Assembly: GCF_041890415.1 (NCBI RefSeq)
Contig: NZ_CP169056.1
Coordinates: 1,798,001-1,862,000 of the forward strand
From: Pseudoxanthomonas koreensis_A
GTDB taxonomy: Bacteria > Pseudomonadota > Gammaproteobacteria > Xanthomonadales > Xanthomonadaceae
Reading direction: 5' to 3'
DNA length: 64,000 nt
Positions within the stretch are counted from its first letter, which is position 1, and every line of letters begins with the position of its first letter. Shown here piece by piece: positions 1 to 9,869 of the stretch. Under the pieces are notes generated by a model. That model ran no database searches, was not told the DNA's origin, and saw only the letters and a list, made by a program, of their open reading frames with translations. The position numbers were made by a program, and so were the translations under genes.

Positions 1-2
1 GC

Positions 3-1019
3 GCGCAGGAACTGTTCGCCCGGAAGGTGAAGGACGAAGCCGCGCGCGCGACGGTGGCCGCGCGGCTCAAATCGGACCTGGCCGGCGATGGCGTTGCCCA
101 GGCCGACCTGGTGATCGAGGCGATCATCGAGGACCCGCAGGCCAAGCGCGCGCTGTACCAGGCGCTGGAGCCGGCGATGAAACCCGACGCGGTGCTGGCC
201 ACCAACACCTCGTCCATCCCGCTCGACGAACTGCGCCTGCACCTGGCGCGTCCGGCGCAGTTCGCCGGGCTGCACTACTTCAACCCGGTCGCGTCGATGC
301 CGCTGGTGGAGATCGTCCACCACGATGGCCTGGACGACTCGGTGACCCAGCGCCTGGCCGGCTTCTGCAAGGCGCTGGACAAGTTCCCGGTGCCGGTGGC
401 CGGCACGCCCGGGTTCCTGGTCAACCGGGTGCTGTTCCCGTACATGCTGGAGGCGGCCGCGGCCCTTGCCGAGGGCATCCCGGGCGCGGTGATCGACAAG
501 ACCGCGGTGGCCTTCGGCATGCCGATGGGGCCGATCGAACTGATCGACACCGTCGGCCTGGACGTGGCCCGCGGCGTGGGTGCCGAGCTGTCGCCGTTCC
601 TTGGCCTGCCGTTGCCGGAGGCGCTGGCCCAGGCGGAGCCCGGAAGGCGCGGCAAGAAGGACGGCCATGGCCTGTACCAGTGGGAGAAGACCGACAAGGG
701 CAGCAGGGCGGTCAAGCCGGAGGTGCCGGCCGGCTACCAGGTGCCGGCGGACCTTGAAGACCGCCTGGTCCTGCCGCTGCTCAACGAGGCGGTGGCCTGC
801 CTGCATGACGGCGTGGTCGCCGATGCCGACCTGCTCGATGCGGGGGTGATCTTCGGCACCGGTTTCGCGCCGTTCCGCGGCGGTCCGATCCAGCACATCC
901 GCGCCACCGGTGCCGATGCGCTGCTCGAACGCCTGCGTACCCTGCAGGCGCGCCACGGCGAGCGCTTCGCCCCGCGCCCGGGCTGGGACAACCCGCTGCT
1001 GCGCCAGCCGCCAGACTGA
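3..1019 (+). CDS. 3-hydroxyacyl-CoA dehydrogenase, C-terminal part (5' truncated)
   Basis: The reading frame is open from the left edge, so the N-terminus lies outside the window. The visible part resembles the NAD-binding and C-terminal 3-hydroxyacyl-CoA dehydrogenase domains of FadB/FadJ beta-oxidation proteins. It shows the ATNTSS stretch after the NAD-binding fold, the HYFNPV motif carrying the catalytic His, and the PGFLVNR hinge into the helical dimerization domain, followed by a second helical repeat (FAPFRGGP). The product would oxidize 3-hydroxyacyl-CoA to 3-ketoacyl-CoA. A hydratase domain may lie upstream, which would make it a FadJ/FadB-type multifunctional protein. Which paralog it is cannot be decided here. 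Confidence 0.9.
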   Translation, partial: AQELFARKVKDEAARATVAARLKSDLAGDGVAQADLVIEAIIEDPQAKRALYQALEPAMKPDAVLATNTSSIPLDELRLHLARPAQFAGLHYFNPVASMPLVEIVHHDGLDDSVTQRLAGFCKALDKFPVPVAGTPGFLVNRVLFPYMLEAAAALAEGIPGAVIDKTAVAFGMPMGPIELIDTVGLDVARGVGAELSPFLGLPLPEALAQAEPGRRGKKDGHGLYQWEKTDKGSRAVKPEVPAGYQVPADLEDRLVLPLLNEAVACLHDGVVADADLLDAGVIFGTGFAPFRGGPIQHIRATGADALLERLRTLQARHGERFAPRPGWDNPLLRQPPD

Positions 1020-1071
1020 CCGGCGGCAGCGGCCCGGGCCGCTGCCGGCACGGCCACGCTCCCGGCGCCAG

Positions 1072-1422
1072 CTAAGCGGCCCGGCTGGCCAGCCACGCTG
1101 CGGCCAGCCAGAGCGCCGTCAGGGCCTGCACCGCGAGCGCGCCGGCAACCAGCAGTGCCCAGGGCCCGCGCCGCAGCCGCCACCAGGCCAGGGCACCCAC
1201 ACCCATGACCAGCACGCTGGCACCGGCCCAGGCCAGCCAGATGGCCGCGGCCACCATGCAGGCGAACCCCTCGCAGCGTTCGGCGCCGATCACGACAGCC
1301 GCCACGCACAGGGCAGCCACCGCCACCACGTGGACGCCGCCCACCCATCGCCAGAGTGTCTGCCGCGGCGCGGCGACCGGGGCGCGCACTGCCGGCGGCA
1401 CCGTGCCCGGCGGCAGGCTCAT
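1072..1422 (-). CDS. Small multi-pass membrane protein
   Basis: This 116-residue product is not one I recognise. It has three or four hydrophobic segments rich in Ala, Val and Leu and a short Pro-rich N-terminus, so it is probably an inner-membrane protein. I placed the start at the ATG overlapping the TGA stop of the upstream gene (ATGA), which implies translational coupling. A longer frame exists but would run back into that gene. Function is unknown; linkage suggests it works with the preceding secreted protein. Confidence 0.6.
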   Translation of the reverse strand: MSLPPGTVPPAVRAPVAAPRQTLWRWVGGVHVVAVAALCVAAVVIGAERCEGFACMVAAAIWLAWAGASVLVMGVGALAWWRLRRGPWALLVAGALAVQALTALWLAAAWLASRAA

Positions 1423-2483
1423 TCCACGCCCGCCTCGTCCAGCATGCGTTGCAGGAACGCGACCTGCGCGTCGCGCCGGTCCGGGCCGTCGTAGCGGCGC
1501 ACCACCCACCACTCGCGTGCGGTGACCGATGCACCCGGCTCCAGCGTCACGTAGGGCGCGTGGACCTCCAGTTCCATCAGCCCCGTGTCGGCCTGCTGCG
1601 GCTGCCAGTCCAGGTACAGCTCGATCTGGCCCTGGTCGGGATGGATCCGCTCCAGCGGCTGGTGTTCGAAATGGATCAGGAACGCCTGCCCGGAGGCAAA
1701 GGCGACCATCCAGCCAGCACTCGGCTGGATGAAGACCTTGCCGCGCCGCCCGTGCAGGCCTTCGCCCGGCGGCGCCAGTTCCAGCGAGAACAGGCCATCG
1801 GCCACGGTGCTGAGCAGGCCGTCATACCCATCGCCGGTATCGGAACGCACGCGCACGCCGCTGCCATCGGCGGCCACGGGCACGTACACCCGCGTCTCCG
1901 GCAGCACCCGGGTGTTGAACCAGATGTCGCGCGCGACCGGCTGCTTGCGCACATTGCGCATCTCCACCGCCAGTTCGACCGTGTCGGCGCGCTGCGGCGG
2001 GATGGAAATGGTCTGGGTGAGCTGCACACCGCTGACCGGGCTGGCCGCGCTCTCCACCACCAGGCGCGCGTCCTCATGCGCCAGCACCCGGGCTGGCGCG
2101 TGGGCAAGCCACGGATCCGGCGGCCATTGCGCACCGGCCTTGCGGCGGGCGGCGTTGAGGTTCTGGGAGCGCCACCAGTCGGCTTGCGGGCCGGTCCACA
2201 CTTCGTGGCCGAAGTAGGCGATGTTGTCGGCGTTGGCATCCACTTCGGGATCGGGCTGGCTGGTGACCGCCTCGCCGACCTTGAGCAGGTTGGGCTGGTC
2301 GCGCAACGACAGGTGCAGCACCCGTCCGCCCAGCCGCGGCGAGACCTGCACGTCGAGCGTCTCGCTTTGCAGGACAACCCGGGCCGGTGAATCCCCGGCG
2401 GCAATCTCGGTGGCGTGGCCCGGCAGCGGGGCCAACAGGCATGCGGCCAGCAGGCCGGCGATCAGGTTCGGCGCAGCGCGCAT
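1419..2483 (-). CDS. Secreted DUF4380-like protein (mutarotase-like fold suspected)
   Basis: The 354-residue product starts with a clear Sec signal peptide, with cleavage likely after a Gly-His-Ala-Thr stretch near residue 25. The mature part is beta-rich. It has an early GGRV element as in galactose-mutarotase-like folds, a conserved-looking YFGHEVW patch, and many charged beta strands. It resembles periplasmic DUF4380-type proteins, which have no well-defined reaction, so binding or remodelling of a sugar is only an inference. It heads a two-gene unit with the membrane protein that follows. Confidence 0.6.
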   Translation of the reverse strand: MRAAPNLIAGLLAACLLAPLPGHATEIAAGDSPARVVLQSETLDVQVSPRLGGRVLHLSLRDQPNLLKVGEAVTSQPDPEVDANADNIAYFGHEVWTGPQADWWRSQNLNAARRKAGAQWPPDPWLAHAPARVLAHEDARLVVESAASPVSGVQLTQTISIPPQRADTVELAVEMRNVRKQPVARDIWFNTRVLPETRVYVPVAADGSGVRVRSDTGDGYDGLLSTVADGLFSLELAPPGEGLHGRRGKVFIQPSAGWMVAFASGQAFLIHFEHQPLERIHPDQGQIELYLDWQPQQADTGLMELEVHAPYVTLEPGASVTAREWWVVRRYDGPDRRDAQVAFLQRMLDEAGVE

Positions 2484-2522
2484 GGCGTCCTCCGCAGGTT
2501 GTGCCGGGCCGGGCCCGGCCGT

Positions 2523-2876
2523 TCACATGGTCTGGGTCGGCTTGTCCGCGTTGAGCGTGCCGGCCAGCAGGGTTTCGACCCGGTTCTTCACCGCTTCACC
2601 GTCGCCGCCTTCGGGGAACTGCACGCCGATGCCGGCAGTGCGGTTGCCCTGCGCACCGGCCGGGGTCACCCACACCACCTTGCCGGCGATCGGCAGGCGG
2701 TCGCTCGAATCAGGCAGGGTCAGCAGCAGGAACACCTCGTCGCCCAGGAAGTAGCGCTTGGGCGTGGGCACGAAGATGCCGCCATGCTTGATGTACGGCA
2801 TATAGGCGTTGTACAGCGCGGCCTTGTCCTTGACCGCCAGCGACAGGATGCCCTGGCGCCCGCTTGCAGCACTCAT
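2523..2876 (-). CDS. pilZ: PilZ domain protein, type IV pilus biogenesis
   Basis: The 117-residue single-domain protein matches the stand-alone PilZ that follows holB in gamma-proteobacteria and is needed for type IV pilus biogenesis. The beta-barrel core (GGIFVPTPKRYFLGDEVFLLLTL split by turns, then AGKVVWVTP and GIGVQF) is present. The N-terminal RxxxR arginines that bind cyclic di-GMP in other PilZ domains are absent, as in the characterized Xanthomonas PilZ, so direct nucleotide binding is unlikely. Its ATG overlaps the stop of holB by four bases, making it the last gene of the mltG-tmk-holB-pilZ string. Confidence 0.9.
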   Translation of the reverse strand: MSAASGRQGILSLAVKDKAALYNAYMPYIKHGGIFVPTPKRYFLGDEVFLLLTLPDSSDRLPIAGKVVWVTPAGAQGNRTAGIGVQFPEGGDGEAVKNRVETLLAGTLNADKPTQTM

Positions 2877-3913
2877 CGTCTCTCCCCTCCCCCTGCCCGC
2901 GCATCGTCGCGCCAGGCCAGCAACAGATCGGCCATCACCAGGTCCGCGCGCACCGTGCTGCGCAACAGCTCACGGGTACGGTTGGCCGTGTCGAACCACC
3001 CCGCCAGCTTGTGCAATCGGGCCGGATCGGTCAAGCCGGCTTCGCGGCCCCGGGCCAGTGCGTACTCGGCGGCATGACGCAGGCGTTCGTCAGCGCGCGC
3101 GTCGGCGCTCCAGCGCTGGGCGGCTTCCAGGGGATCGGCACGGCCGGCGGCAATCGCCTCCAGGTCGCCGGCGACCGCGCGCCGCAGCGACAGGCCATCG
3201 CCACGCAGCCATGCATCGGCCAGGCCCGGATGCCCGCGCGCGGCCTCCAGCGCTTCGGCGGCGGTGGCCGCGTCATGTCCGCGCCCTTGCAACCAGGCCA
3301 GCGCCTCCCCGCCTGGCGGCAGGCGCAGCTCCAGGCGCTGGCAACGGCTGCGGATGGTCGCCGGCAGCCGCGCCGGGTTGGACGCCACCAGCCACAGGTA
3401 GCGCCCGGGCAAGGGCTCCTCCAGAGTCTTGAGGATGGCGTTCCACGCGTTGTAGTTGACCGCGTCTGCCGGCTCGATGATGGCCACCCGGGCGCCGGAA
3501 TCGGACGACACTTCCAGCCGCTCGGACAATGCGCGCATCTGGTCGATCACGATTTCGGTACGCATCCGCGCCGGGGTCGGCTTGAGCCGCCACTCGTAGC
3601 CGACCAGGATCAGGTCCGGGTGGGCACTGTGTCCGTGCGGTTGCGCCGGCGAACCATCCGGGCGCACCTCCAGCGGATCGCGCTGCGAGCGTGCGCCGAA
3701 CAGGCGACAACTGCGGCAGTGCCCGCAGGGCCCGACCTGCGGCACGCGTTCACGACACAGCACGTACTGGGCCAGCGCCTCGACCAGGTCGCGCTTGCCC
3801 AGCCCCTCCGGCCCGCACACCAGCAGGCCATGCGCCAGGCGCCCGGCGTCCAGCGCGGCGAGCGCCTGCTGGTAGGCGCGTTGCTGCCACGGCGCGAAGT
3901 GCGCGGTGTTCAT
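2873..3913 (-). CDS. holB: DNA polymerase III subunit delta'
   Basis: The 346-residue protein is the delta' clamp-loader subunit. It has the AAA+ fold with a degenerate P-loop (GPEGLGKR, Arg in place of the usual Ser/Thr, typical of non-hydrolysing delta'), a four-cysteine zinc module (CGHCRSC plus an upstream Cys) near residues 55-70, and an EEPLPGRYLWL sensor region. It acts with DnaX and HolA to load the beta clamp. The start is the ATG overlapping the tmk stop. A much longer open frame upstream is the antisense-free extension over tmk and is not used. Confidence 0.93.
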   Translation of the reverse strand: MNTAHFAPWQQRAYQQALAALDAGRLAHGLLVCGPEGLGKRDLVEALAQYVLCRERVPQVGPCGHCRSCRLFGARSQRDPLEVRPDGSPAQPHGHSAHPDLILVGYEWRLKPTPARMRTEIVIDQMRALSERLEVSSDSGARVAIIEPADAVNYNAWNAILKTLEEPLPGRYLWLVASNPARLPATIRSRCQRLELRLPPGGEALAWLQGRGHDAATAAEALEAARGHPGLADAWLRGDGLSLRRAVAGDLEAIAAGRADPLEAAQRWSADARADERLRHAAEYALARGREAGLTDPARLHKLAGWFDTANRTRELLRSTVRADLVMADLLLAWRDDARAGGGERR

Positions 3914-4602
3914 GCCAGGTCCGCATCCGTCAGCGTGGCCAGGTGCGCGGCCACCGCCGCTGCAACCGCCTCGCCCACCGCGGCCGGCGACTGCGCGGCA
4001 TCGACCAGGCGGAACCGCTGCGGCTCGGCCTGCGCACGACGGCGGAAGCCCAGCCGCACCCGCTCGAAGAAATCGTCCTGCTCGCTCTCGATCCGGTCGG
4101 GCCAAAGGTCGCGGCCGCTGGTGCGTGCGCGGCCCTCGCGCACATCCAGGTCCAGCAGCAGGGTCAGGCCCGGGCGCAGGCCGACCGCACGCCGTTCCAG
4201 ATCGGCGATCCACTGCGGATCCAGACCGCGACCATCGCCCTGGTAGGCGTAGCTGGAATCGGTGAAGCGGTCGCTGACCACGAAGGCGCCGCGGCGCAGC
4301 GCCGGGCGGATCACATGCTGCACGTGCTGCACGCGCGCGGCGAACATCAGCAGCAGTTCGGCTTCGGCGGCCAGTGGCTCGATCCCGGCTTCGCCGCCGA
4401 GGGTGTCGCGGGTGCCCAGCAACAGCGCGCGGATGCGCTCGGCCGCCACGGTACCGCCGGGCTCGCGGGTCAGCACCACTTCGTGGCCGCGCTGCACCAG
4501 CAGTTCGCGCAGCGAGGCCAGTGCGGTGCTCTTGCCCGCGCCCTCGCCTCCTTCCAGGGTGATCAGGCGCGGATGCCGCGGTGGCGCCGCGGTGCCGGTC
4601 AC
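3910..4602 (-). CDS. tmk: Thymidylate kinase
   Basis: The 230-residue enzyme phosphorylates dTMP to dTDP. The P-loop EGGEGAGKST is near residue 17. The DR motif (SDRFTDSSYAYQG) that binds the nucleotide is near residue 110, and a basic lid (RTSGRDLWPDR) follows. Translation starts at a GTG that overlaps the stop codon of mltG, and its own stop overlaps the ATG of holB, so the three are translationally coupled. Length and motif order are normal for the family. Confidence 0.95.
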   Translation of the reverse strand: MTGTAAPPRHPRLITLEGGEGAGKSTALASLRELLVQRGHEVVLTREPGGTVAAERIRALLLGTRDTLGGEAGIEPLAAEAELLLMFAARVQHVQHVIRPALRRGAFVVSDRFTDSSYAYQGDGRGLDPQWIADLERRAVGLRPGLTLLLDLDVREGRARTSGRDLWPDRIESEQDDFFERVRLGFRRRAQAEPQRFRLVDAAQSPAAVGEAVAAAVAAHLATLTDADLA

Positions 4603-5690
4603 TGGCGATCTCCTGCGGCGGCGCCGCGTTCGGCGATGTCGGCCGGGCAGTTTCGACGGCGCTGGTAACAGTCCACCGCCGCGTTGTGCTCGGCATAGGT
4701 GGCGGAAAAGATGTGGGAGCCATCGTTGCGCGAGACGAAGAACAGCGCATCGCCATCGGCCGGGTTGACCGCGGCATTCAGGGCGGCGCGCCCGGGCATG
4801 GCGATCGGCGTGGGCGGCAGCCCGGCGCGGGTGTAGGTGTTGTAGGGCGTGTCGGTGGTCAGGTGATGGCGGCGGATGTTGCCGTCGTAGGCGCTGCCGA
4901 TGCCGTAGATCACGGTCGGGTCGGTCTGCAGCAACATGCCCTTGCGCAGTCGCCGCGAGAACACGCCGGCGATCTGCGCGCGCTCGTGCGCCTGCCCGGT
5001 TTCCTTCTCCACGATCGAGGCCAGGATCAACGCCTGCTCGGGCGAGGTCAGCGGGGTGTCCGCCGCACGCGCTTCCCAGGCCTGGGCCAATGCCTGTTCC
5101 ATCGCCGCATGGGCGCGGCGCAGCACGTCCAGGTCGCTGTCGCCACGCTGGTAGAGGTAGGTCTCGGGCAGGAAGCGGCCTTCCGGATGCTGGCCGGGAT
5201 GGCCAAGCGTGGACATCAGCGCGGCGTCATCCAGGCCGGACGTGCGGTGCTCCAGCGGGTCGGCCACCGCCAGCGCCGCGCGCACCTGGCGCATGTTCCA
5301 GCCTTCGACCAGGGTGAACCGGTAGTGGATCACCTTGCCATCGCGCATGCGCTGCAGCAGGACCCGCGGGCTCATGCCGGGCTCCAGTGCGTACTCGCCC
5401 ACCTTGAGCTTGCCGGCGGCATCCATCTGCGTGGCCAGCAGGCGCCATTCCAGGTCGTGGCCGGCATCGGCGCCGGCCTGGCGCAGCTTGCGCAGCACCG
5501 TGGCGAATCCATCGCCGGATGCAACCTGCACGCTGGCGGCGGCATCGGTGCCGAACGCCGGGGCGTCGATGAAGCGCTGATAGCGCATCCAGCCCCAGCC
5601 GCCTGCTGCTGCGGCCAGCAGCAACAGCATGCACAGCAGCAATGCGGTGATCTTCAGTACGCGCTTGAATCCGCCTGCCACGTTCCACAT
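4599..5690 (-). CDS. mltG: Endolytic murein transglycosylase MltG
   Basis: The 363-residue protein has one N-terminal transmembrane segment (around residues 12-32) and a periplasmic YceG domain. The catalytic Glu lies in SIVEKET, and the family signatures LLQTDPTVIYG and NTYTRAGLPPTPI follow. MltG cleaves nascent glycan strands and sets their length. The annotated ATG has GGAG touching it. A GTG three codons downstream has the same GGAG at ideal spacing and may be the true start (5681). It sits between pabB and tmk as in many gamma-proteobacteria. Confidence 0.93.
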   Translation of the reverse strand: MWNVAGGFKRVLKITALLLCMLLLLAAAAGGWGWMRYQRFIDAPAFGTDAAASVQVASGDGFATVLRKLRQAGADAGHDLEWRLLATQMDAAGKLKVGEYALEPGMSPRVLLQRMRDGKVIHYRFTLVEGWNMRQVRAALAVADPLEHRTSGLDDAALMSTLGHPGQHPEGRFLPETYLYQRGDSDLDVLRRAHAAMEQALAQAWEARAADTPLTSPEQALILASIVEKETGQAHERAQIAGVFSRRLRKGMLLQTDPTVIYGIGSAYDGNIRRHHLTTDTPYNTYTRAGLPPTPIAMPGRAALNAAVNPADGDALFFVSRNDGSHIFSATYAEHNAAVDCYQRRRNCPADIAERGAAAGDRQ

Positions 5691-5769
5691 CTCCGGTCAC
5701 GGTGCCGCTCAGGATACCGCGAGCGCCGGCCGCCACCCGCCGCCGTGGCGGCCATGCACGGCGCAGGCA

Positions 5770-7128
5770 TCACTGGCCTGGTTCCAGCGCGCGCAGCAGG
5801 CCGCGGGCCTTGGCCCGGGTTTCGTCCAGTTCGCGCGCGGGGATCGAGTCGATCACGATTCCGGCGCCGGTACGGAACGTCACCTCGCAACCGCTCATCT
5901 CGGCACTGCGGATCAGGATGTTGAGGTCCAGGTCGCCGTCGCGGCCGAGCCAGCCGAATGCGCCGGTGTAGGCGCCGCGCGGCGCGCCCTCCAGCTCGGC
6001 TATGACCTGCATGCAGCGCACCTTCGGGCAGCCGGTGATGGTGCCACCGGGGAACACCGCGGCAATCACCTGCCCGGGCGTGGCGTCCTCGCGTAGCAGG
6101 CCGCGCACGTTGCTGACGATGTGGTGGACATGGGCATAGCTTTCCACCGTCATCAGTTCGTCCACCTCCACGCTGCCGGGCGTGCACACCCGGCCCAGGT
6201 CGTTGCGCTCCAGATCGATCAGCATCACGTGCTCGGCGCGCTCCTTGGGGTGGCCGACCAGCTCGCGGATGCGCGCGGCCTCGTCGTCGCCGGGGAAGCG
6301 GGCGCGGGTGCCTGCGATCGGCCGGGTTTCAACGCTGCGCCCGCGCACCGACACCAGCCGCTCCGGCGAGGAACTGGCCACCGCCCAGCCATCGCCGGCA
6401 AACAGGCCTGCGAACGGCGCGGGGTTGGCCTGGCGCATGCGCGCGTAAAGCGCCGCCGGATCGGGCGCGGTGGCGAAGCGCGCGCGCCAGCCACGCGAGA
6501 GGTTCACCTGGAACACATCGCCGGCACCCAGGTAGTCGAGGATGCGCTCCACGCCCTGGAGGAAGCGCTGCGGCGGCTCCTCGTCGATGGCGACCGGCGG
6601 CTGCCACGGCGCCAGCGGCGGGTGCGTGGGTGACGCCTCAAGATCGGCGATCAGCACGCCCAGCAACCCGGCGTGGGCCGGTTCGGCCAGCGCGATGCAC
6701 TGACCGCTGTCGCGGTCGCGCAGCACCGCTGCCGGGCAGCGCAGCGCCAGCGCCAGCGGACGTCCGCCGGGGGCCGGCATCGGCAGGTCGAGCACCGGCT
6801 CGACCTGTGCGGCCAGTTCGTAATCCAGCAGCAATGCCCAGCCGCCGTCGAATGGCCAGGGTCGCTGCCGGGCCGGTACGCGCTCGTGCTGCCAATGTGC
6901 GTCCAGCACATCGAGGAAGGCGCCGGCCTGGACCTGGCCATCCAGGTCGCGGGTCAGCCCATCGGCGTCCAGCCGCAGGCCGTGGCCGTCGGCCGCCAGC
7001 AGCAGGTCCCAGCGCCCCTGTGCGGTGCCGTGTGCCACCGATTCCAGCAACAGCGGATAGCGGGCCGGCGCCCGCCGGTGCAGCGCCAGCAGGTCGGTGT
7101 GGGCCGGTAGCGGATGGCGATGGAGCAT
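5770..7128 (-). CDS. pabB: Aminodeoxychorismate synthase component I (PabB-like)
   Basis: The 452-residue chorismate-binding enzyme has the C-terminal signatures of the family: SSPERL, the PIAGT loop, IDLERNDLGRV, FPGGTITGCPK and YTGAFGW. Its place next to mltG matches the usual position of the p-aminobenzoate branch genes, so PabB (folate pathway, chorismate plus ammonia to ADC) is the best call. The residue that is a catalytic Lys in many PabB proteins (PIKGT) is Ala-272 here, which is the anthranilate-synthase pattern. An anthranilate-like or Lys-independent chemistry therefore cannot be excluded. Confidence 0.8.
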   Translation of the reverse strand: MLHRHPLPAHTDLLALHRRAPARYPLLLESVAHGTAQGRWDLLLAADGHGLRLDADGLTRDLDGQVQAGAFLDVLDAHWQHERVPARQRPWPFDGGWALLLDYELAAQVEPVLDLPMPAPGGRPLALALRCPAAVLRDRDSGQCIALAEPAHAGLLGVLIADLEASPTHPPLAPWQPPVAIDEEPPQRFLQGVERILDYLGAGDVFQVNLSRGWRARFATAPDPAALYARMRQANPAPFAGLFAGDGWAVASSSPERLVSVRGRSVETRPIAGTRARFPGDDEAARIRELVGHPKERAEHVMLIDLERNDLGRVCTPGSVEVDELMTVESYAHVHHIVSNVRGLLREDATPGQVIAAVFPGGTITGCPKVRCMQVIAELEGAPRGAYTGAFGWLGRDGDLDLNILIRSAEMSGCEVTFRTGAGIVIDSIPARELDETRAKARGLLRALEPGQ

Positions 7129-7246
7129 GGCGGCGGCGCGGTCCGGAGAAAGGTATGGCCTTCGCCGCGGCGCCCGTCCGCTGCGGATGTGCGGCCGCGG
7201 AAACGGGCAGCGGAGGTGCCGCGTGCGGCGGCCCGCGGGTCGGGAA

Positions 7247-8485
<1,239 letters not shown>

Positions 8486-8559
8486 TGGCGGCTCCTGACT
8501 GTCTCGGATCGGTTTTTCTGCGCTTGGTACCGGCGCGGATGCGGCCGCCGGATGCGGGC

Positions 8560-8580
8560 GGGGCCGCACGCAGCGGCCCC
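8560..8580 (-). other. GC-rich hairpin between acpP and fabF
   Basis: GGGGCCGC and GCGGCCCC form an 8-bp perfect stem with a 5-base loop in the acpP-fabF gap. No T-run follows on the minus strand, so it is more likely an mRNA-processing or partial-attenuation hairpin that lets acpP exceed fabF than a full terminator. That role is inference. Confidence 0.4.
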
Positions 8581-8636
8581 GTCCTTGGATGTAGCACCGC
8601 GAAAACCGGAGGTTCCGGCCGCGGTTGCGGCGCGCC

Positions 8637-8876
8637 TCAGCTCTTGACGTGCGCCTTGATGTAATCGATCGCCTGCTGGACCGAGGTGATCTTCTCCGCT
8701 TCCTCGTCCGGGATCTCGCACTCGAACTCTTCCTCGAGGGCCATCACCAGCTCGACGGTATCGAGCGAGTCGGCGCCCAGGTCGTCCACGAACGAGGCGC
8801 TGTTGGTGACTTCCTCTTCCTTCACGCCGAGCTGTTCGACGACGATTTTCTTGACGCGCTCTTCGATGGTGCTCAT
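8637..8876 (-). CDS. acpP: Acyl carrier protein
   Basis: The 79-residue acidic protein carries the phosphopantetheine site DSLDTVEL at about residue 37, preceded by LGA, and the usual acidic helix II (ALEEEFECEIPDE). It shuttles acyl chains through the Fab enzymes encoded on both sides. I started it at MSTIEERV, the universal AcpP N-terminus, although the frame is open 33 codons further. The roughly 190-bp gap to fabG probably holds its own promoter. Confidence 0.98.
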   Translation of the reverse strand: MSTIEERVKKIVVEQLGVKEEEVTNSASFVDDLGADSLDTVELVMALEEEFECEIPDEEAEKITSVQQAIDYIKAHVKS

Positions 8877-9063
8877 AGGTTTCTCTGCTCCAGACGGAGT
8901 TGTTGTCGATCGGACCGCCACGGGGTTGTGGTCGGTGCGGGTTTCACTTTCCAGCAAGGCGGATAGTGTAGTCAAAAGCCGCGGCGCCCGGGCACTCCAG
9001 GCAACCGCAGCCGAATCAAAAACTTACGAAATCTTTGAAATCCTCGGGTCAGGCCCCGGCCCC

Positions 9064-9810
9064 TCAGGCCATGTACATGCCGCCGTTCACGTGCAGCGTC
9101 TCGCCGGTGATGTAGCCGGCGTCGGGGCCGGCCAGGAACGCCACCGCGCGGGCGATGTCGTCCGGTTCGCCCAGGCGGCCCAGGGCGATCTGGCCAAGCA
9201 GCGCCTCCCTGGATTCGGCCGGCAGCTCGCGGGTCATGTCGGTGTCGATGAAACCGGGGGCCACCACATTGACGGTGACGCCGCGGCTGCCGATTTCCTT
9301 GGCCAGGGACTTGCTGAACGCGATGATCCCGGCCTTGGCCGCGGCGTAGTTGGCCTGGCCGGCATTGCCGGTGGCGCCGATCACCGAGGCGATGTTGACG
9401 ATGCGGCCGCGGCGCGCCTTCATCATTCCGCGCATCACCGCCTTGCAGGTGCGGTACACGCTGCTCAGGTTGGTATCCAGGATCGCCTGCCAGTCCTCTT
9501 CCTTCATCCGCATCAGCAGGTTGTCGCGGGTGATGCCGGCGTTGTTGACCAGGATGGAGATGGCGCCGAACTCCTTGGCGATGCCATCGATCAAGGCTTC
9601 CACCGCGGCCGGGTCGGTGACATCCAGGCGGCGGCCGTGGCCGGCGTGCGCGGCCAGGCGCTGGCCGATGGCCTCGGCGCCATGGTCGCTGGTGGCGGTG
9701 CCGATGACGGTGGCGCCGCGCGCGGCCAGCTCGTCGGCAATGGCCGCGCCGATGCCGCGGCTGGCGCCGGTGACCAGCGCGATTTCACCGGTGAGGGGCA
9801 GGTTGGTCAT
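9064..9810 (-). CDS. fabG: 3-oxoacyl-ACP reductase
   Basis: The 248-residue short-chain dehydrogenase has the NADP-binding TGASRGIG near residue 14, NNAG near 90, and the Ser-Tyr-Lys catalytic set (ASVIG, then YAAAK near 154). It reduces beta-ketoacyl-ACP in fatty-acid elongation. The start is the ATG of MTNLPLTGE. It lies 59 bp downstream of fabD in the same direction and is probably cotranscribed with it. Confidence 0.96.
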   Translation of the reverse strand: MTNLPLTGEIALVTGASRGIGAAIADELAARGATVIGTATSDHGAEAIGQRLAAHAGHGRRLDVTDPAAVEALIDGIAKEFGAISILVNNAGITRDNLLMRMKEEDWQAILDTNLSSVYRTCKAVMRGMMKARRGRIVNIASVIGATGNAGQANYAAAKAGIIAFSKSLAKEIGSRGVTVNVVAPGFIDTDMTRELPAESREALLGQIALGRLGEPDDIARAVAFLAGPDAGYITGETLHVNGGMYMA

Positions 9811-9869
9811 TGTCGATCTCGTGTGATGTGTTCGGGCGGTGGCGCCAGGCGCCGGTCCGCGTGCGGAAC

